Source: Micromonospora sp. NBC_00389 (GTDB lineage Bacteria > Actinomycetota > Actinomycetes > Mycobacteriales > Micromonosporaceae). From it: a stretch of 64,000 nucleotides of DNA. The notes beneath the pieces were generated by a model. It was not told where the DNA came from. It saw only the letters and a list, made by a program, of their open reading frames with translations, and searched no databases. The stretch covers positions 6,758,001 through 6,822,000 of the forward strand of contig NZ_CP107947.1 of NCBI RefSeq assembly GCF_036059255.1, read 5' to 3'. Position numbers and translations under genes: made by a program. Numbering within the stretch: the first letter of the stretch is position 1; every line of letters begins with the position of its first letter. Positions 1-8,616 of the stretch are shown one piece after another.

Positions 1-542
1 GTCGGGTTGTGCGGGCTGCACAGCAGGTACGCCGCTGGCCGCCCACCGGCCCGAGCCTGCCGGAACGCGTCCTCCAGTGTGCCGAGGTCGATCCGCAGGT
101 CCTCGCCGAGCGGCGCCTCCACGATCCGGCGGTCGGCGTGCGTTACGAACTCGTAGAACGGCGGGTAGACCGGGCAGTTGACGATCACCGCGTCGCCCGG
201 CTCGGTGACCAGCCGCAGCGCCTCGACCACGCCGTGCATCACGTCGGGTATCAGCGCGGTGCGCTCCACGGCCAGCCCGTCCCATCCCCACCGCCGCCGG
301 GCGAACTCCGCCAGCGCCTGCGGGTACGCCGTGCCGGCGGTGTAGCCGGTGTCGCCGCGCGCGACGGCGTCGGTGATCGCCTGCGCGACCGGCTCGGCCA
401 GCGGCACGTCCATCTCCGCCACCCAGAGCGGCAGCACGTCATCCGGGTACTCCCGCCACTTGAGGCTCGTCCGTTGCCGGAGCTGGTCGATCGTGAGCTG
501 GCGAAGGGGATTCACTGCGGCACCACGAAGCACAGCGCTCAT
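1..542 (-). CDS. MalY/PatB-type C-S lyase (PLP aminotransferase fold), 3' end cut off
   Basis: The leftward frame starts with ATG at 542 and stays open to the window edge, so about 180 N-terminal residues are visible. The N-terminal block ([20 protein letters not shown], then a [18 protein letters not shown] stretch and [10 protein letters not shown]) is characteristic of the fold-type I PLP family that includes MalY and PatB cystathionine beta-lyases, which release thiol, pyruvate and ammonia from C-S substrates. The PLP lysine lies beyond the edge, so activity cannot be judged. The next gene upstream on this strand is the disrupted permease, 178 bp away. A general class I/II aminotransferase is the alternative reading. 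Confidence 0.85.
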   Translation of the reverse strand, partial: MSAVLRGAAVNPLRQLTIDQLRQRTSLKWREYPDDVLPLWVAEMDVPLAEPVAQAITDAVARGDTGYTAGTAYPQALAEFARRRWGWDGLAVERTALIPDVMHGVVEALRLVTEPGDAVIVNCPVYPPFYEFVTHADRRIVEAPLGEDLRIDLGTLEDAFRQARAGGRPAAYLLCSPHNP

Positions 543-1454
543 CGATGAACCCTAGTCCACTCCCTGCCACCTCGCGATCACGGCCGAGGGACGGTCGGCA
601 TGTGAGTCAGGTGCGCAGCCGCGTACAAGTGATCCTGCGCAGCGGTGAGGATTTGGCGGTGCCGTTCGGGATGACGCTCGACAGCGGGGCTGTGCGGTGG
701 CGCGGTCGCGGCCGTGTTGGTCAGGTGATGTCTCGGCGCATGGGGATGAGGACGGCGATGGCGCAGGCACCTATGGCGTACGCGGTGAGGAGGAGTGCGC
801 CGGCTGCTGGCGGTAGGAGTTGGACAGTGGTGTTGCCGAGTTGTGCAGACATGGCGTCGGCGAGGTAGGTGAAGTCGGTGAGGGCGGCGGTGGCGCCGCC
901 GGGCAGGATCGGATAGAGCGTGTTGACGCCGGGAATCAGCATGAGCAGTGTTTCGCCCATGTAGAGGTAGCCGATCACGACGCACAGGGCTGCGACCTGG
1001 TTGCGGATAAGGGCGCCTATGCCGACGCCGATGATCAGATACACCACCATGGCGGCGGCGATGCGGGCGAGCAGCGCGAGCAGGGTGTGGGCGGGCAGGC
1101 CGAGTGGGACTTGGCGGGCGGCGGCGACGGTGAACACGGCTGCGGCGGCAGTGCCGGAGAGGATGAGGCCGTAGGCGAGCCCGGCGACCGTGTAGGTGGC
1201 GAGTTTGGCGGCGAGTACCTGCCAGCGGCGCGGTGCGACCAGGAATGTGACGGCGGCGGTGCGGTGCCGGTATTCGGAGGTGACCGCGAGGGTTCCGGCG
1301 GCAGCCGGGACGAATGCGGTGTAGCCGAGGATGCCGAGGATGGAGCGGACGCCGGTTTCGGTGTCCAGTCCGGGCATGGGTGGGTCGAAGTTTTCCGGGC
1401 CGATCAGCGCCATGCCGCCGAGCATGCCGCCACCGATCAGGGCGGCGACGACTA

Positions 1455-2484
1455 AGGCGTGTTTCAAAAGTGGAGTCTGATCGAAGTCACCGCGTGGCGG
1501 TGATCGACAGCTGAAGAGGTCTCCGGTAACTGGTTCTGCGACCAAGCAAGAACTTCATACCGGAGACCTCGTGCCCAGCGTAGCGGTGACGAGGCGGCAT
1601 GACCTGACCGACGGGCAGTGGGCTGTTCTGGCTCCGTTGCTGCCTGCCGCGCCGAGGACGGGTCGTCCGCCGAAGTGGAAGAAACGACAGCTCATTGACG
1701 GGATCCGGTGGCGGATCCGGATCGGTGCCCCGTGGCGTGACGTCCCGTCCGAGTACGCGCCCTGGCCCACCGTCTACGGCCTGTTCCGCCGCTGGCAGCG
1801 TGACGGAACCTGGGACAAGATCCTGTCCGCGCTGCAAGCCGCTGGCGACGCGACCGGCCGGATCGGTTGGACGGTGAGCGTGGACTCGATGACCAGCCGC
1901 GCCCACCAGCACGCCGCCGGAGCCCGCACCGACGGGCATCTGCAGAAGGAGCCGCCCGGCGGGGTGCACGACGAGCCGGCCGATCACGCGCTGGGCCGAT
2001 CGCGCGGCGGGCTGACCACCAAGACTCATCTGGCCTGCGAGCAGGGACAGAAGGTCCTCTCCCTGATCGTGACCGCCGGGCACCGTGGTGACAGCCCGCA
2101 GTTCATCCCCGTCCTGCGCCGCATCCATGTGACCCGCCTCGGCGTGGGTCGACCCCGCACCTGCCCCGACCTGGTCTTGGCCGACAAGGCCTACACCAGC
2201 CGCGGCAACCGCAGTCATCTGCGCTCACGCGGGATCCAGGCCTGCATCCCCAGCAAGACCGACCAGGACGCCCATCGCAAGGCCAAAGGCTCCAAGGGTG
2301 GCCGCCCACCCGCGTTCGACAAGGACCTCTACCGGCTACGCCACGCCGTGGAGAACGGCATCAACCGGCTCAAACGCCACCGCGGCGTCGCCACCCGCTA
2401 CGACAAGCTGGCAGTCCGCTTCCAAGCCGTTCTCACCATCACGATCATCACCGAGTGGCTCTGACCGGCTTATGAAACACGCCT
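1455..2484 (+). mobile_element. IS5-family element A (about 1030 bp)
   Basis: The ends are AGGCGTGTTTC on the left and its complement GAAACACGCCT on the right, flanked on both sides by TA (1453-1454 and 2485-2486). The empty site is CTAG inside the permease gene. The element holds one full-length transposase frame on the + strand and seems intact. Confidence 0.9.
1571..2464 (+). CDS. IS5-family transposase (element A)
   Basis: 297-residue DDE transposase starting at GTG 1571. The N-terminal helical domain (LTDGQWAVLAPLLP, GIRWRIRIGAPWRDVP) and the catalytic region are both typical of the IS5/IS427-like group: VDSMTSRAHQHAAGA carries the first Asp, SLIVTAGHRGDSPQF follows, VLADKAYTS carries the second Asp, and AVENGINRLKRHRGVATRYDK carries the Glu. 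It fills the element and is oriented against the permease it interrupts. No frameshift is seen, so it is probably functional. Confidence 0.93.
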   Translation: MPSVAVTRRHDLTDGQWAVLAPLLPAAPRTGRPPKWKKRQLIDGIRWRIRIGAPWRDVPSEYAPWPTVYGLFRRWQRDGTWDKILSALQAAGDATGRIGWTVSVDSMTSRAHQHAAGARTDGHLQKEPPGGVHDEPADHALGRSRGGLTTKTHLACEQGQKVLSLIVTAGHRGDSPQFIPVLRRIHVTRLGVGRPRTCPDLVLADKAYTSRGNRSHLRSRGIQACIPSKTDQDAHRKAKGSKGGRPPAFDKDLYRLRHAVENGINRLKRHRGVATRYDKLAVRFQAVLTITIITEWL

Positions 2485-2513
2485 TAGGAGTCCGCCCCAC
2501 ATGCGGGTGGCTA

Positions 2514-3446
2514 GGGCGTGTCCTGCCGATCATGGAAGCCAGATGATGGCGGCGATGAGGACGAGGCTGGCGCGGTAGAGAGATGCGCGTTTGGCGTAGC
2601 GGGTGGCCAGGTCACGCCATTGCTTGAACCGGTTGAAGCAGCGTTCCACGACGTTGCGCTTGCGGTAGATCGCCTTGTCGAAGGCTGGTGGCCGCCCGCC
2701 GTTGCTGCCCTTGGCGGCGCGGCGGGCGACCTGGTCGGATCGTTCGGGGATGACGTGCCGGATCCCGCGGTGACGCAACGCTCGGCGGGTCGAGTCGTGC
2801 GCGTAGCCCTTGTCCGCGATCAGCACCTCGGGACGTTTGCGGGGTCGACCCGGTCCGGGCTCGTTGACGCAGATCGCGTCCAGCAACGCCAACAGTTGAG
2901 GGTTGTCGCCGGCCTGGCCGGGAGTGAGCAGGATCGACAGCGGCCTGCCGCGTCCGTCGACGGCGAGGTGAATCTTCGTGCTCAGCCCGCCGCGGGATCG
3001 GCCGATGGCCTCGCCATCTTGCGTACCAGGCGTCGCCGCACGTGTTGCGGAGCCCCCTTTTTGCGGGCGCCAGCGGCATGCTGGTGCGCCCGCACGATCG
3101 ACGAGTCCACGCTGATCGTCCACTGCACCGGTGTCCCGTCGTCATGCACCTGTGCCGCCGCGAGGATCCGATCCCACGTCCCGTCGGCCGTCCAGCGCCG
3201 CAGCCGCTCATGGCAGGTCTTCCACGGCCCATACCGTTCGGGCAGGTCACGCCACGGCGCACCGGTCCGCAGCTTCCACAAGATCCCGTTAACGACCTGA
3301 CGGTGATCGCGCCACCGCCCCCGCGCACCGCCCGGCTCCGGCAGCAGCGGCGCGATCACCGCCCACGCTTCATCGGTCAACTCACCACGACGCACCACCG
3401 GCACATCGTCAACGATCAACCACTACAAGATCGGCAGGACACGCCC
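2514..3446 (-). mobile_element. IS5-family element B (about 933 bp)
   Basis: Perfect terminal inverted repeats GGGCGTGTCCTGCCGAT (2514-2530) and its complement (3430-3446) are flanked by TA (2512-2513 and 3447-3448). The empty site is again CTAG, only 25 bp of host gene away from element A. Its ends differ from those of element A beyond the GGCGTGT core, so this is a different IS and not a second copy. Confidence 0.92.
2530..3419 (-). CDS. IS5-family transposase (element B), two frames joined by -1 frameshifting
   Basis: The N-terminal frame (3419 to about 2982) has the GELTDEAWAVIAPLLPEPGG helical domain and the first catalytic Asp in ISVDSSIVRAHQHAAGARKK. The C-terminal frame (up to 2530) has IGRSRGGLSTKIHLAVDGRG, VLIADKGYAHDS and the Glu block VVERCFNRFKQWRDLATRY. 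They overlap at C-AAA-AAG-GGGG near 3060, where a -1 slip joins GARKKG directly to GSATRAATPG. IS5-group elements of the IS427 type are known to use such A-rich slippery sites. I therefore treat it as one gene expressed by programmed frameshifting, not a decayed one. Confidence 0.85.
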
Positions 3447-3481
3447 TAGTAGCCTGCGGAACTCGGCTTTGATCAGGAGAG

Positions 3482-4420
3482 TCATGGGGTGGCCGCCTTG
3501 TCGGTGGTCGGCGTGTCGGTGGTCAGGTGGAGGAAGAGTTGTTCGAGGCTGGTGTTCTCGGTGACCAGTTCGTGTACGCGCAGGCGGTGCGCGGCGGCGA
3601 GGTCGGCGACGCCCGGCGCGTTCAACCCGTGTATCCGCAGCCTGCCGGGTCCGACCGTTTCGACCCGTGGCGTGGTGCCGCTGTTGGCACGGCTGGCCTT
3701 CAGGGTCGCGGCGAGGGCCTCGGCGTCGGGTGAGGTGACCAGCACGGCTGGCGGGCCGGCGAGTTGGGACCACGGTCCGGCCGCGACGAGTTCGCCGCGG
3801 CGGATCACCACCACGCTGTCGACGAGCTGCTGGATCTCGCTGAGCGCGTGGCTGGAGACCAGGACGGTGCGCCCTTCCTCGGCCAGCCGGCGCAGCAGGG
3901 CCCGTAGCCAGGACATGCCTTCCGGGTCAAGACCGTTGCTGGGTTCGTCGAGCAGCAAGACTCGGGGGTCGCCGAGCAGCGCGGTGGCCAGGTTGAGCCG
4001 TTGCCGCATGCCGGTGGAGAACCCGCGGGTACGCCGGTCGGCGGCCTCGGTCAGGCCGAGCAGGTCCAGCAGCTCGGTGACGCGGTTGTCTGGGTGGCCG
4101 CCCATGGCGGCGTAAACGCGTAGGTGGTCGCGGGCGGTGTGGCCGGGGTGGAACGCATTGGCGTCGAACACCGCCCCCACGGTGTTCGAGGGCCGGGCCA
4201 GCCGGCGGTAGGGCTGCCCGCCGATGGTGGCGGTACCACTGGTAGGCGTCACGAGGCCGGTCAGCATCCGCATCGTGGTGGTCTTACCGGCGCCGTTCGG
4301 GCCGAGGAACCCGGTGACTACACCCGGTGCGACGGTGAAACTGAGGTCGCGGACCGCGGTGACCTCGCCGTACCGCTTCGTCAGGTGCGCCACCTCGATC
4401 GTCAGGCGGGCGCCGTTCAT
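3482..4420 (-). CDS. ABC transporter ATP-binding protein (ABC-2 / DrrA-CcmA type)
   Basis: 312 residues from ATG 4420, which overlaps the preceding gene by ATGA. Walker A is GPNGAGKTTTM, the signature region FSTGMRQRLNLA and Walker B VLLLDEPSNGLDPEG, followed by a VSSHALSEIQQLVD H-loop. Family members energise export of drugs, lipids or polysaccharide through a separate ABC-2 permease. Its cognate permease starts within its stop codon but is broken by two IS elements. The upstream ArsR-type regulator suggests controlled expression of a self-contained exporter operon. Substrate cannot be inferred. Confidence 0.93.
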   Translation of the reverse strand: MNGARLTIEVAHLTKRYGEVTAVRDLSFTVAPGVVTGFLGPNGAGKTTTMRMLTGLVTPTSGTATIGGQPYRRLARPSNTVGAVFDANAFHPGHTARDHLRVYAAMGGHPDNRVTELLDLLGLTEAADRRTRGFSTGMRQRLNLATALLGDPRVLLLDEPSNGLDPEGMSWLRALLRRLAEEGRTVLVSSHALSEIQQLVDSVVVIRRGELVAAGPWSQLAGPPAVLVTSPDAEALAATLKASRANSGTTPRVETVGPGRLRIHGLNAPGVADLAAAHRLRVHELVTENTSLEQLFLHLTTDTPTTDKAATP

Positions 4421-4785
4421 CCGCGGGCCGCCATCGCACGCCCGATCGCGTCCGCCAGGTGCGGCGCGGCCGGGCTGGAGAGCACGACCTCGTCGAACGC
4501 ACCGCCGGCCGTCCGGTCCAGGATCAGGTGCAACCCGGGCTCGCCGCGGCGGGCCGCGACGAGCTGCCGGGGACCGCCGAACAGGCCCCAAATGCCGATC
4601 TTGACGACACCGGACACCGCGAGCCCGCGCCGGCCGCCGCGGGCCAGGCGCAGCGGATCGTCGACCGAGGTGGCCTGCCGCACCACGGCGACGGGCAGCA
4701 CGAGCCGTTCCTGCCCGATCCACAGTCGCTCCCAGCTGGTGAATCCGATGTCGATCACATCGCCGGCAACCATGACCGAAGCCAT
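4417..4785 (-). CDS. Small conserved protein of unknown function in the ABC exporter operon
   Basis: 122 residues, start ATG 4785 overlapping the ArsR gene stop (TGATG) and stop overlapping the ATPase start (ATGA), so it is translated as part of the operon. No signal peptide or membrane helix is evident. It looks like a mostly beta-rich soluble domain: VIDIGFTSWERLWIGQERLVL, then a KIGIWGLFGG strand-rich stretch, ending in a helical DEVVLSSPAAPHLADAIGRA segment. A PH-like or accessory domain is possible, but I do not recognise a named family. Confidence 0.7.
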   Translation of the reverse strand: MASVMVAGDVIDIGFTSWERLWIGQERLVLPVAVVRQATSVDDPLRLARGGRRGLAVSGVVKIGIWGLFGGPRQLVAARRGEPGLHLILDRTAGGAFDEVVLSSPAAPHLADAIGRAMAARG

Positions 4786-5396
4786 CAGTCGTCCCCCTTC
4801 GTCGTCCCCGAGTTGTCCACGGTCTCGGCTGTTGGCGTGTTGTCGCTCGTGGCGGCCGGCTGGTCGGCTGGCATCAGGATCGTCGCCAGCAACCGCGGTA
4901 TTCGCCCTCCACCGGGCTCGTTGGCCAGCAGCGGGCCGACCAGCGCGTTGAGGTCGGCGGCGAACTGGCCCAGCTCGGCGTCGGTCAGCTGCAGCACGAG
5001 CTGGTGGTAGCCGACGCCGTCGGCGGCGAAATCGATCCGCTCCCGGGCCAGGTAGCGGGAGAACTCCGACAGCAGGCTCGACACGAACGCCGTGAAGTAG
5101 CGAGCGTGGTCCTCGGCCGTGGCTGTGGCCAGTGCCGCCGGGTCCAGCGTGGCACCGTGCGCCGGTAGCGCGTAGACCCGTTCGACGGCGCCGCGTACCT
5201 TGCGCTCCTCGACCACGTCCAGCAGCCCGGCCTTGACCAGCGTCGCCAGGTGCCGGTACAGCGTCGCCTGCGCAATGTCCGGCAACAGTTCAACGAGGTC
5301 ACGCGTGGTCAGCTGGGCAGCTGCGACCGCGCGCAGGATCCGGATCCGGACCGGGTGCAGCGCCAGCTCGGCCCACCGCTCACTTGGCATCTCCAC
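4785..5396 (-). CDS. ArsR-type winged-helix transcriptional regulator
   Basis: 203 residues. Residues about 8-85 form a winged helix (LALHPVRIRILRAVAAAQLT, then DIAQATLYRHLATLVKAGLL as the recognition helix). The remainder is a helical effector/dimer domain ending in a low-complexity tail. The frame opens at GTG 5396, and ATG 5390 is an equally good start. It is first in the operon with the ABC exporter genes and has a perfect 8-bp inverted repeat immediately upstream. It most likely represses its own operon. A PadR-like assignment is the alternative. Confidence 0.85.
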   Translation of the reverse strand: MEMPSERWAELALHPVRIRILRAVAAAQLTTRDLVELLPDIAQATLYRHLATLVKAGLLDVVEERKVRGAVERVYALPAHGATLDPAALATATAEDHARYFTAFVSSLLSEFSRYLARERIDFAADGVGYHQLVLQLTDAELGQFAADLNALVGPLLANEPGGGRIPRLLATILMPADQPAATSDNTPTAETVDNSGTTKGDD

Positions 5397-5403
5397 GCCG
5401 CAA

Positions 5404-5429
5404 CGTTATCACTATCGAGAATGATAACG
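5404..5429. promoter_or_regulatory. Inverted-repeat operator upstream of the ArsR/ABC operon
   Basis: CGTTATCA (5404-5411) and its exact complement TGATAACG (5422-5429) are separated by 10 bp and sit 8 bp upstream of the GTG start. This is an AT-rich island in GC-rich DNA. Autoregulation by the ArsR-type protein is inferred from position. Confidence 0.65.
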
Positions 5430-5622
5430 GTAGACCTAGCAACCGCCGACCTTCGTGGGCCTTCCGGGAGTTCGAGGCCGCGTCTCCGACCCCTTTGGAC
5501 ACCGCGCTTCGCCGCACGTACGGGCACGCGTCCGGCACAAGCGGGAGCAGGTGATCTCCTCAGCCCGGCCAGAGAGCGGATGCTGTCACCGCTCGGCAAC
5601 ACGGAACAAAAGCTCAGGAGGG

Positions 5623-6272
5623 CTAGCCGAGGTGGCGGTCCCACGATCCTCCAACGCGAGCCCGACTCGCGCTGTGGCCGGGGGCAAGGTCGAGGACCTC
5701 GATCAGCGTCGGATCTTCCTCGATCGAGTGGTAAAGGTGCCCGATCTTGCCGCTACTGCCAGCATCGGTGGTGCCGATGAGCTGCCAGATCCCGTCGTCA
5801 GCGTCGTTCGCTACGAACAGGACAGGCTCGCGACGCTCAAAGACTTCCAAGGTCTGGATGCAGTGGGTGCCCAGCAGCCAGTGCCGCATCCACCGCGCCC
5901 GACGGTCGCGCTCCATTACCTGGTCGGCAACCCACCAGACAAAAGGTAGATCTTCGTGCGCACGAGCCTGGTCCGCCGTCAGACTTGGGCCACCCTGTGG
6001 TACCTGCTCGAACGGCTCGTCGGTCAGGGAGAAGGCGTGGCCGTCCTCGTGCTGGAAATCACGGCGTGAAACGTGCCCCCGCCGGGATTACCGACACCAA
6101 TCCCGATCGTTAGCGCAGCGACGCGTGGGTCCGCGCCGGTCGTCCAACCAAATGCGTACGAGGCGAGTTCACCCTGGGGACCAACGAACTCGCCGAAGGC
6201 GCGGCGGTCCATGCCCGCGACCTCGGCGCTCGGCAGCTCGACGAGCGCGCCCTCCACAACCTCAACATCCAC
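5623..6272 (-). pseudogene. Unknown conserved protein, broken by a 1-nt frameshift
   Basis: A leftward frame starts at GTG 6272 (VELPSAEVAGMDRRAFGEFV, then AALTIGIGVGNPGGGTFHAVI) and goes off frame near 6062. One base to the side the protein continues naturally as FQHEDGHAFSLTDEPFEQVP, then LPFVWWVADQVMERDRRARW and PVLFVANDADDGIWQLIGTT, to the stop at 5623. Joined, it would be about 216 residues and soluble. The sequence between the two parts reads as normal protein in both frames, so a single base loss near 6060-6065 fits best, though a base-calling error is possible. I do not recognise the family. Confidence 0.6.
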
Positions 6273-6371
6273 TGGGCCAACCTAACCGAACGCGAGAAGG
6301 GCCGGCTTATGCCGTACCGCTTCGCAGATCACCGCAGGCCACCTGAGCCGGCGGCGGGTCGGAGGGCTCCC

Positions 6372-6409
6372 GGCCGGGGCGACGCCCCGGCCTCCGTGGG
6401 AGGCCGGGG
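6372..6409. terminator. Two overlapping, mutually exclusive GC hairpins
   Basis: GGCCGGGGC (6372-6380) pairs perfectly with 6384-6392 across a 3-nt loop. CCCCGGCCTCC (6385-6395) pairs perfectly with 6399-6409 across GTG. The middle strand is shared. The position between the converging 6434-7072 gene and remnant sequence, 25 bp past the stop codon, suggests a rho-independent-like terminator without a U tract, as is common in actinobacteria. Confidence 0.6.
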
Positions 6410-6433
6410 CGGTCGAGGTAGGGCCTTGTAGCG

Positions 6434-7072
6434 TCAGCCGACGGTGGTTGCCCGGGTCGACTCGGGGGCGGCGAACGCCTCGCTGCGCGGGGTCCGGAAG
6501 GCGTGCACCAGGCCGGCGAACGAAAGCAGCAGGAGCAGCGCGGCGCCGAGGTACATGACGGTGGCAGCCTGTCCGGCCTTCACCCCCATTTCGCTGAAGC
6601 CGTACGAGGTGAGCAGTAGACCGCGCAGCGTCTCACCCTTGAACACGGTCTCGCGCTGGCCGCTGACCTCGGCGAGCTGCTTCTGCAGGTCGGCCAGGGC
6701 CGGGTCGTTGGTCTGCTGAGCCGTGGCGACCTGCTCGCGTAGCTGGCTCTGCGGCTCGCCCAGGTCGGCGTAGGTCTTACCGCCAGCCATGTTCTTCAGG
6801 TGCAACCCGATGTACTCGTTGGCGTAGCACTCGGCCTGCTTGCCGGTGGTGAGCTTTTTCCCCGCGTTCTCGACCAGGCACTCGGCCTTCTTCTCTTCCT
6901 CGTCGAGCTGGGCGGCCGGCGTGAACGTGATGTTCTGCGCGCCTAGCTGGTCGCGTACATAGTTGCTGGCGAAGGTGGCGTTCGACGTCAGGACGATGCC
7001 GACGACGAGCAGCAGGACTGCGAGGCCCAGCCCACCGATGCTGAACAGAAGGTCGAGGGTCCTGCGCTTCAT
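6434..7072 (-). CDS. Two-helix membrane protein with an extracytoplasmic helical domain
   Basis: 212 residues. Membrane segments lie at about 9-29 (LLFSIGGLGLAVLLLVVGIV) and 172-192 (ATVMYLGAALLLLLSFAGLV). Between them is an extracellular or periplasmic-side domain of about 140 residues with two cysteines (AECLVENAG, AECYANEYI) that may form a disulfide, and a helical stretch rich in Gln and Glu (DLQKQLAEVSGQRETV). The short C-terminal tail is cytoplasmic. It is a single gene followed by a strong hairpin. The family is conserved in actinobacteria as far as I recall, without assigned function. Confidence 0.75.
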   Translation of the reverse strand: MKRRTLDLLFSIGGLGLAVLLLVVGIVLTSNATFASNYVRDQLGAQNITFTPAAQLDEEEKKAECLVENAGKKLTTGKQAECYANEYIGLHLKNMAGGKTYADLGEPQSQLREQVATAQQTNDPALADLQKQLAEVSGQRETVFKGETLRGLLLTSYGFSEMGVKAGQAATVMYLGAALLLLLSFAGLVHAFRTPRSEAFAAPESTRATTVG

Positions 7073-7278
7073 GGGAGTCTCCGAGGGATGTTGACGGCTG
7101 ATTCGGTAACCATCACGTTGTCAGCTTCCCCGCCCCACCCGGCAGGGCCGTCCCCCCTTAACCGGCGGGACCTTCGGCCCCCCCGGCGGCCCGGGTCCAC
7201 CGGCGCAGGAGCGGTGTCGACAAGGGACTCGGCCTCCCGGAAGGTGATGGCAGAAGGGCCCTCAGGTGGCAGATGGCG

Positions 7279-8094
7279 TCAGGTTGGCTCGGCCAGGAGG
7301 CGACGCAGCGCGGTCGGCGTGTGGCCCAGGTGTTCGCGGACGGTGCGGCACAGGTGTGCCTGGTCGGCGAAGCCGAGGTCCGCGGCGAGCGTGGCGAGGC
7401 TGGACTCCCCGCCCTCCAGCCGGTCCAGCGCTCGGCCGAGGCGGACCCGATTTCGGTAGCGGGTCAGCGACACCCCCAGCTCCCGAGTGAACGCCCGACT
7501 CAACCGGTACGGCGAGACCCCCAGCAACTCGGCGAGCGGGAACAGTCCGTTCGCGGCCGGGTCGCCCTCGCCGATGACGGCGCGCGCCGCCGCCACGAGC
7601 GCGTGATCGGCCTTGGCGGGACTCGCACCCATGGGCGTCGGGCCGGTGACGACCTGCTCGACGACGCGGCTGAGCAGGTCCATCAGTCGCTCCGTGAGCG
7701 CGTAGTCAAGGTCCCCGGCGCCGGCGGCGGTGAGGACCCGACGGTGGGTGAGGTCAAGCCGAGGGTCGACATAAACGACCGGCCTGGTTACCCGCGCCGC
7801 GTCACCTGCCAGGGCACGCCACAGCGCCGGTGTCAGCCTCACCGACGTACACACGTCTCCCCCCGCGGGATGGGCGAAATGCTCCTCGTCCCCTGGCAGG
7901 CCAACGTATGCGAGGGTCGGATCAACCTCCGCGGGGACACCGGCGATCCTCCTGCGGAATCGGCCACGGCGAACCAGCACCACCCGGTAGCCGTCCTGCG
8001 ACTCGACCTCCGACCACCCCTTGTGGTCGTCGCGACAGGTCACCGCCGTCACCGTGAAGTCGGGCCGGGCAGCGAGAACACGGAACGAGCGCAC
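7279..8094 (-). CDS. AraC-family transcriptional regulator
   Basis: 271 residues from GTG 8094. The N-terminal half is a cupin-like sensor region (YVGLPGDEEHFAHPAGGDVC). The C-terminal half has the double helix-turn-helix: LFPLAELLGVSPYRLSRAFT for the first and LAADLGFADQAHLCRTVREH for the second, followed by GHTPTALRRLL. It diverges from the VOC and SRPBCC genes (112 bp between starts), which it probably controls. Confidence 0.9.
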   Translation of the reverse strand: MRSFRVLAARPDFTVTAVTCRDDHKGWSEVESQDGYRVVLVRRGRFRRRIAGVPAEVDPTLAYVGLPGDEEHFAHPAGGDVCTSVRLTPALWRALAGDAARVTRPVVYVDPRLDLTHRRVLTAAGAGDLDYALTERLMDLLSRVVEQVVTGPTPMGASPAKADHALVAAARAVIGEGDPAANGLFPLAELLGVSPYRLSRAFTRELGVSLTRYRNRVRLGRALDRLEGGESSLATLAADLGFADQAHLCRTVREHLGHTPTALRRLLAEPT

Positions 8095-8206
8095 GCCTCG
8101 AAGCTACGCCCGAGGTCCGACAACCAACGCAAGGATCTTCAAGACGGCACGCGCCGCGGCGGGCAGGCTGCTCCATGAGTCCATACGAGTTCAAGGAGTA
8201 GTCGAC

Positions 8207-8569
8207 ATGCCCGCATTGGCTGAGTTCACCACGGTCATCCTTGACTGTGCCGACCCAGGCCCGCTCGCCGATTTCTACCGAGCGGTGACCGGCTGGGAGG
8301 TCACCTACCGCGACGAGGACTGCGTCCAGCTGGGCAACGGCGGCCAGATCCAGCTCGGTCTCCAGCGAGTCGACGGCTACCGGCCCTCGGGCTGGCCCGA
8401 CGTGGCCAAGCACGCCCACCTCGACTTCAAGGTCATCGACGTGGGGCACGCGGTCAAGGAGCTGCTCGCGATCGGTGCGACCATGCCCAAGTTCCAGCCT
8501 GGCGGGGACGAGTGGGTGGTGCTCGCCGATCCACAAGGGCATCTCTTCTGCCTCATCGGCAGCAACTGA
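8207..8569 (+). CDS. VOC-fold (glyoxalase/bleomycin-resistance superfamily) protein
   Basis: 120 residues with an AAGGAG ribosome site at 8193-8198, which fixes the ATG at 8207. Two beta-alpha-beta-beta-beta modules are visible: FTTVILDCADPGPLADFYRA with WEVTYRDEDCVQL, then HLDFKVIDVGHAVKELLAIG with VVLADPQGHLFCLI. His in KHAHLDF and the acidic residues near the second module could bind metal, but the exact ligand set is not complete enough to name a reaction. It is probably cotranscribed with the SRPBCC gene 47 bp downstream. Confidence 0.85.
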   Translation: MPALAEFTTVILDCADPGPLADFYRAVTGWEVTYRDEDCVQLGNGGQIQLGLQRVDGYRPSGWPDVAKHAHLDFKVIDVGHAVKELLAIGATMPKFQPGGDEWVVLADPQGHLFCLIGSN

Positions 8570-8616
8570 CCGTCCCTGGCTGCCGCTACAGCTCTAGCAG
8601 AATCGGAGACCGAGCA

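Larger units (their letters stand above)
721..3485 (-). pseudogene. ABC-2 type transporter permease, split by two IS elements
   Basis: ATG at 3485 overlaps the ATPase stop (ATGA) and encodes MTLLIKAEFRRLL before the frame runs into an IS at 3446. Twenty-five bases of the gene survive at 2487-2511 and the rest lies at 721-1452. Removing both IS elements and one copy of each TA duplication rejoins 798 bp in one frame. The junction then reads RRLLATRMWGGLLVVAALIG, giving a protein of about 265 residues. It has about six hydrophobic segments and a 'TSEYRHRTAAVTF' block typical of ABC-2 permeases beside DrrA/CcmA-like ATPases. The partner ATPase is intact, so the exporter is presumably inactive in this strain unless the elements excise precisely. 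Confidence 0.9.

Noticed and set aside
6200..6430. Plus-strand stretch reading LNIHWANLTEREKGRL
   Set aside because: Protein-like for about 25 residues only, no start or family match, and it overlaps the start of the frameshifted minus-strand gene and the hairpins.
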